From Streptomyces sp. QL37 (GTDB taxonomy: Bacteria; Actinomycetota; Actinomycetes; Streptomycetales; Streptomycetaceae), in assembly GCF_002941025.1 (NCBI RefSeq), contig NZ_PTJS01000001.1, positions 186,001 through 250,000 of the forward strand: a stretch of DNA of 64,000 bases. The letters run 5' to 3'. Positions 60,342-64,000 of the stretch are shown here, piece by piece (within the stretch, counting starts at the first letter, position 1; each line of letters begins with the position of its first letter). Below the pieces are notes generated by a model, which saw only the letters and a program-made list of their open reading frames with translations, searched no databases and was not told the origin of the DNA. The position numbers were made by a program, and so were the translations under genes.

Positions 60342-60364
60342 ATGCAGCTTGCAGAGAATTGCAT
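60342..60364. promoter_or_regulatory. Candidate operator of repeated TGCA elements
   Basis: Three TGCA/TTGCA elements stand at 60343, 60349 and 60359, and ATGCA (60342-60346) and TGCAT (60360-60364) are inverted. This lies between the divergent aldolase and flavoenzyme genes. The YhfZ-type regulator may bind here. Confidence 0.4.
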
Positions 60365-60485
60365 TGTGACCTTAGGATCCCACCACAGCGGCTGTCAATC
60401 GAGCCGCCCCGGCGGGCCGGCTCCGGCCCGCGCCCACTCGGCGCACGCCCCGCCTCCCCCGGAATCAGCAATTTCTGGAGCACCC

Positions 60486-61883
60486 ATGACAGACCTCTCC
60501 GCCGCACTGACCGCCCTGGCGCACGAGCTCGGGCCGGACGCCGTCCGGACCGACGAGGCGTCCCTCACCGCCTCGAGCCATGACTCCTGGCCGCTCTCCA
60601 CCAAGCTCGACATGCTCGGCCGCCACACCCACCGCGCCGACGCCGTGGTCACGGTCCGTTCGGAGGCGGGGATACGCTCGGTGCTGGCCGTGGCAGCGGA
60701 CCACGACGTCCCCGTCACCGTCCGCGCGCTCGCCTCCTCCGTGACCGGCCAGCCCCTTCCCGTGCGCGGCGGCATCGTGCTGGACGTCTCCGCCCTGCCG
60801 GCCACGTACACCGTGAACACCGAGGACCTCACCGTCGAGGCGTCCGCCGGCTACAACGGCGGGCAGCTGGAGGCCGAACTCCAGGAGCGGGGCTGGACAC
60901 TCGGCCACTCGCCGCAGTCGTTGCACCGCTCCAGCGTCGGCGGCTGGCTGGCGACGCTGGCCACCGGCCAGTTCTCCTCGTACTACGGGGGTATCGAGGA
61001 CCTCGTCGTCGGCTACACCGTGATCCTCGCGACCGGTGAGACGCTGCGGCTGTCGGCGGCGCCCCGCGCCGCGATGGGGCCGGACCTGCGCCGGCTCTTC
61101 CTCGGGTCGGAGGGCACGCTCGGCGTCATCACGTCCGTCACCCTCAAGATCTTCCCCGTCCCGCCCGTCCGCCTCCTGGAGACCTACCGGCTGCCGTCGG
61201 TGGAAGCGGGTGTGGCCGTGATGCGGGCCCAGGCGGCGGCCGGGCTGCGGCCGTTCGTACTGCGGCTGTACGACACGGCCGAGGCGCGCCACGCGCTCCA
61301 GGACGACACGGTCGACAGCCCCGTGATGTTCGCGGGCACCCAGGGGCTCGATGCGGTCGCCCGCGCAGAGTTCGAGGCACTCGGCTCCATCGTCGCCGAG
61401 CAGGGCGGAACCGCCACGGGACCGGACGGTACGGAGAAGTGGATGGCCCGGCGCTTCGACTTCTCCGGCGTGGAGAATCTGCTCGCCGAGGAGGGCGGAT
61501 ACGCGGAGACGGTGGAGGTGGCCCACAACTGGAGCGGCATCCTCCCCCTCTACCACGCGCTCACCGAGGCGCTCGCACCTCTGGCGGACGAGGTCCTCGC
61601 CCACTTCTCGCACGTCTACACCCAAGGCACTTCTCTCTATCTGATCCTGCGCGGCAAGGCCCCGAGCGACGAGGAAGCCGTACGCCGGCTGGAGCAGGTG
61701 TGGTCCACCGCCATGCGCGTGGCCCTCGACCACGGAGCCGAGCTCTCCCATCACCACGGTGGCGGCCTGGCGAGGTCCCCCTACACCAGGCGTTCCCTCG
61801 GCTCCTCCCATCTGCTGCTGCGCCGCCTGAAGAGTGCCCTCGACCCGAACGGCGTGCTCAACCCCGGCAAGCTCGGCCTCTGA
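60486..61883 (+). CDS. FAD-linked oxidase of the alkylglycerone-phosphate-synthase (AGPS) type
   Basis: 465 residues from ATG 60486 (GGAG upstream). The PCMH/VAO FAD domain is clear (ADHDVPVTVRALASSVTGQP, HSPQSLHRSSVGGWLATLAT, GGIEDLVVGYTVILATGETL, FLGSEGTLGVITSVTLKIFP). The C-terminal ELSHHHGGGLARSPY matches the HHH active-site motif of AGPS-type enzymes. Whether it makes an ether lipid or oxidises a hydroxy compound is not known. It starts an operon with two sugar-type kinases, which favours a catabolic role. Confidence 0.88.
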   Translation: MTDLSAALTALAHELGPDAVRTDEASLTASSHDSWPLSTKLDMLGRHTHRADAVVTVRSEAGIRSVLAVAADHDVPVTVRALASSVTGQPLPVRGGIVLDVSALPATYTVNTEDLTVEASAGYNGGQLEAELQERGWTLGHSPQSLHRSSVGGWLATLATGQFSSYYGGIEDLVVGYTVILATGETLRLSAAPRAAMGPDLRRLFLGSEGTLGVITSVTLKIFPVPPVRLLETYRLPSVEAGVAVMRAQAAAGLRPFVLRLYDTAEARHALQDDTVDSPVMFAGTQGLDAVARAEFEALGSIVAEQGGTATGPDGTEKWMARRFDFSGVENLLAEEGGYAETVEVAHNWSGILPLYHALTEALAPLADEVLAHFSHVYTQGTSLYLILRGKAPSDEEAVRRLEQVWSTAMRVALDHGAELSHHHGGGLARSPYTRRSLGSSHLLLRRLKSALDPNGVLNPGKLGL

Positions 61884-61914
61884 TCCCACCCGCTCCGAGG
61901 AAAGGCCCCGACCC

Positions 61915-63297
61915 ATGTGGTTTCTCGGCATCGACATCGGCACCACCCATATCAAGGTGGCGGGTGTCGACGAGGACGGCACACCGCTTCCCGCCGGCCG
62001 CATCCGCACGCCCACTCTCGAAGCCGGCAAGCTCGTGTTCCACGACGCCGAAGTCATCTGGCGCGCCGTCTCGGAGCTCATCGCCGAGTACGCGCGGACG
62101 ACGGCCGCGCCGTACGGACCACTCGGCGGAGCAGCGGTGGCATCCTTCGGCCAGGAGGAGTCCGTCGCCGTGGACAGTGCCGGGCGGATGCTCTACCCGT
62201 CGCTGGCGTGGTGGGAGCGGCGCCCGGTGCGCGCCCTGGACGCGGAGACGGTCCGGTGGCTCGACTCCTTCGAGCAGTTCCAGGTCTCCGGCCTGCGGCA
62301 CCGGCCCGACCAGACGCCGGAGCGCACGGCCCATCTGCGCGCCCAGGAGCCGGAGGTGTGGCGGTCCACGGCCCGATGGGTGGACTTCTGCACGTTCGTC
62401 ACCCACCGGATGACGGGCGAATGGGCCTGTGCGGCCAGCCAGATCACGCACAGCCAGTGCTTCGATCTGGCCACCCTGGCTCCGTACGCGCCGACGATGG
62501 AGAGGCTCGGGCTCACCCCCGGGCATTTCGCGCCCCCGCTGCCCACCGGGGCGGTCGCGGGGGACATCCTGGCCGGGGCTCTTCCGGGCGTCGCCCTCGC
62601 CCCAGGCGCCCGGGTCGTCATCGGCGGCCACGACCAGGTCGTGGCCGCCCGTCAGGTGCACGCGATGAGCGGGGCCGAGGTCTTCGACTCGATCGGCACG
62701 TCCGAGTACCTGATGGTCGGCACCGACACGTTCGCCCCGCGGAAGCGCTCGTACGAACTCGGCCTCGACCACGAGCGCGCCTGGCACGAAGACGGCTTCC
62801 TGCTCGGTTGCCCCATCCCCTCGGGCAAGGTCGTCCAACTGCTGGCCGAGCTGTTCCACGGCGGTGACTTCGACGGCCTGTTCGCCGATCTCGCCGCCAC
62901 CCGGCCGGGCAGCCTCCCGTCGCTGCACGTCACGGTCGGCTCCACCGGCGAGGCGGCGCAGGGCGCCGAGGGGCTGCTGACCCTGGCCGGCCTGCCGGCC
63001 GGGGCCGTACCGGCCGAGGTCGTGCGCGGCACGCTCGATCACCTCGCCGACCTCGCGCGCACCACCATCGGCGAGATGTGCGAGCTGGCCGGGAGGCAGC
63101 CGGGTCAGGTCGCGTTGATGGGCTCCCTCTTCAGGCGGCCCGAGATGGCGGCGCACCGACGTGAGCGCTGGGACCTTCCACTGCACATCAGTCCGCTGGC
63201 CGAGCCCGTCGCCTCCGGCGCGGCAGCCGTCGCCCGGGACGCCCTGACACGCGCCGGCGGCTCCCGCCCCGGCCACGACGGCAAGGAGACATCGTGA
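61915..63297 (+). CDS. FGGY-family carbohydrate kinase
   Basis: 460 residues from ATG 61915 (GAGGAAAGG upstream). The actin-like fold shows the ATP site FLGIDIGTTHIKVAGVDEDG, substrate loop ASFGQEESVAVDSAGRMLYP, VVIGGHDQVVAARQVHAMSG and the C-terminal LMGSLFRRPEMAAHRRERWD. It phosphorylates a sugar or polyol. It lies 31 bases after the flavoenzyme, and its stop overlaps the PfkB gene (GTGA). It is not xylulose- or glycerol-kinase-like enough to name. Confidence 0.9.
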   Translation: MWFLGIDIGTTHIKVAGVDEDGTPLPAGRIRTPTLEAGKLVFHDAEVIWRAVSELIAEYARTTAAPYGPLGGAAVASFGQEESVAVDSAGRMLYPSLAWWERRPVRALDAETVRWLDSFEQFQVSGLRHRPDQTPERTAHLRAQEPEVWRSTARWVDFCTFVTHRMTGEWACAASQITHSQCFDLATLAPYAPTMERLGLTPGHFAPPLPTGAVAGDILAGALPGVALAPGARVVIGGHDQVVAARQVHAMSGAEVFDSIGTSEYLMVGTDTFAPRKRSYELGLDHERAWHEDGFLLGCPIPSGKVVQLLAELFHGGDFDGLFADLAATRPGSLPSLHVTVGSTGEAAQGAEGLLTLAGLPAGAVPAEVVRGTLDHLADLARTTIGEMCELAGRQPGQVALMGSLFRRPEMAAHRRERWDLPLHISPLAEPVASGAAAVARDALTRAGGSRPGHDGKETS

Positions 63298-64000
63298 GCA
63301 TCGCCATCACCTCGCTCAACAGTGCGGTCGAACGGCTCCTCGTCGTGGAGGCCAACCGGCCGGGCTCGGTCCACCGCCTCGCACGCAGCGAGACGCTCGC
63401 GGGCGGCAAGGGCGTCAACGTGGCCCGGGTCCTCACACAACTGAGGGCCGGTGGAGACGAGACGTACGCACCGGTGCCCGCTCCCCGGCTCGTCGGCTTC
63501 TCCGGCGGCCCCACCGGGAGGCTCTTCGAGGATCTGCTCGGGGCGGAGGGCCTGGACTCCGCACTGGTCCCGACCGCCGGTGGTACCCGGGTCTGCGAGG
63601 TGCTCGTCGATCTGTCGGACCCTGCCGGGGCTACCGTCTACAACGCGAGCGGCCCGAAGGTCACGGAGCCCGAACTCGGCGCGCTGGAAAGTATGTTCGG
63701 GAGCGTCCTGGAGAACAGCGACGCGCTCGTCTGCACGGGCAGCATCCCGCCCGGTGTCCCCTCCGACCAGTACGCACGCTGGATCACCCAGGCACGCGGC
63801 AAGGGCGTCCTGTCGGTGCTGGACGCTCACAGCGAGGTGCTCGCCCAGGGCGCGGCGGCCCTGCCCGACATCGTCAAGGTCAACCGGGAGGAACTCCTGT
63901 CCCTCGGGGCCGGTGACCCCGACGCCAGGGCCATGGACTGGCTGGACGCGGGCATCCGCTGCGTCATCGTCACCGACGGCGGCCGACCCGCCCGCGCGTA
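63294..64000 (+). CDS. PfkB-family kinase, 1-phosphofructokinase-like, partial (runs off right edge)
   Basis: 235 codons in the window from GTG 63294 (AAGGAG upstream). The PfkB signature is ARSETLAGGKGVNVARVLTQ, and SDALVCTGSIPPGVPSDQYA and VIVTDGGRPARA follow; the C-terminal DTVGAGD-type motif is past the edge. It probably adds a second phosphate to the FGGY product, giving a bisphosphate for the aldolase. Confidence 0.88.
   Translation, partial: MSIAITSLNSAVERLLVVEANRPGSVHRLARSETLAGGKGVNVARVLTQLRAGGDETYAPVPAPRLVGFSGGPTGRLFEDLLGAEGLDSALVPTAGGTRVCEVLVDLSDPAGATVYNASGPKVTEPELGALESMFGSVLENSDALVCTGSIPPGVPSDQYARWITQARGKGVLSVLDAHSEVLAQGAAALPDIVKVNREELLSLGAGDPDARAMDWLDAGIRCVIVTDGGRPARA

Overview
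The window is high-GC DNA (roughly 70% or more G+C, strong third-position G/C bias, many GTG starts, ATGA/GTGA gene overlaps) that reads as chromosomal sequence from a Streptomyces. Supporting gene content includes a nitrate-sensing-type histidine kinase, the Streptomyces-type gas-vesicle cluster in the order gvpO-A-F-G-Y-Z-J-L-S-K, a CebR-type operator before a copper monooxygenase, and an F420-type nitroreductase. I saw no rRNA, tRNA, CRISPR array, insertion sequence or phage structural gene. From memory, Streptomyces coelicolor also has its close LPMO relative near one of its gas-vesicle clusters, so this stretch may be syntenic with it.

Layout. 1-6.7 kb: sensor kinase cut by the left edge, MHYT membrane sensor, methyltransferase, MpaB-like oxygenase, a hypothetical gene, and a MOSC protein translationally coupled to a small membrane protein. 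6.8-12.9 kb: fatty-acid desaturase divergent from a SNF2 helicase/SWIM zinc-finger pair, then a secreted peptidoglycan amidase. 13-17.4 kb: receptor-type Ser/Thr kinase, DHA2 drug exporter, secreted AA10 LPMO. 17.5-23.4 kb: a small membrane protein and the ten-gene gas-vesicle operon on the minus strand. 23.5-31.3 kb: PHP phosphoesterase, an iron-oxidase/methyltransferase/CDGSH trio, FUSC-type membrane protein, a HhH endonuclease-fold protein, a Cys-rich protein, and a secreted phosphodiesterase-like protein. 31.5-38.4 kb: a coupled pair of acyl-CoA dehydrogenases with a quinone oxidoreductase, XRE-cupin regulator, PIG-L deacetylase, rhodanese with a CsoR/CstR-like palindrome, and a proline-iminopeptidase-like hydrolase. 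38.5-47.0 kb: a decayed zone holding two remnants of an osmoprotectant ABC transporter and a TetR remnant between intact metabolic genes. 47.2-55.7 kb: YciO-type protein, small DUF proteins, luciferase-like oxidoreductase, a SmtB-type repressor divergent from a P1B-4 metal ATPase, arcD-arcA, and a DoxX-like protein. 56-58.4 kb: GH114 lipoprotein, HxlR regulator, epoxide-hydrolase-like protein. 58.4-64 kb: a divergent catabolic-looking cluster (YhfZ-type regulator, DhnA/LsrF aldolase, AGPS-like flavoenzyme, FGGY kinase, PfkB kinase) cut by the right edge.

The strongest candidates for undescribed biology are four. First, the gas-vesicle operon, whose GvpA, GvpY and GvpZ carry long charged low-complexity tails. 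Second, the AGPS-like/FGGY/PfkB/DhnA cluster, whose substrate is not obvious. Third, the heme-oxygenase-like iron oxidase with a methyltransferase and a CDGSH protein. Fourth, the helicase/SWIM pair. Several palindromes predict local regulation: CebR-like before the LPMO, CsoR/CstR-like before the rhodanese, and SmtB-like before the metal ATPase. All function calls come from reading motifs by eye, without database searches.
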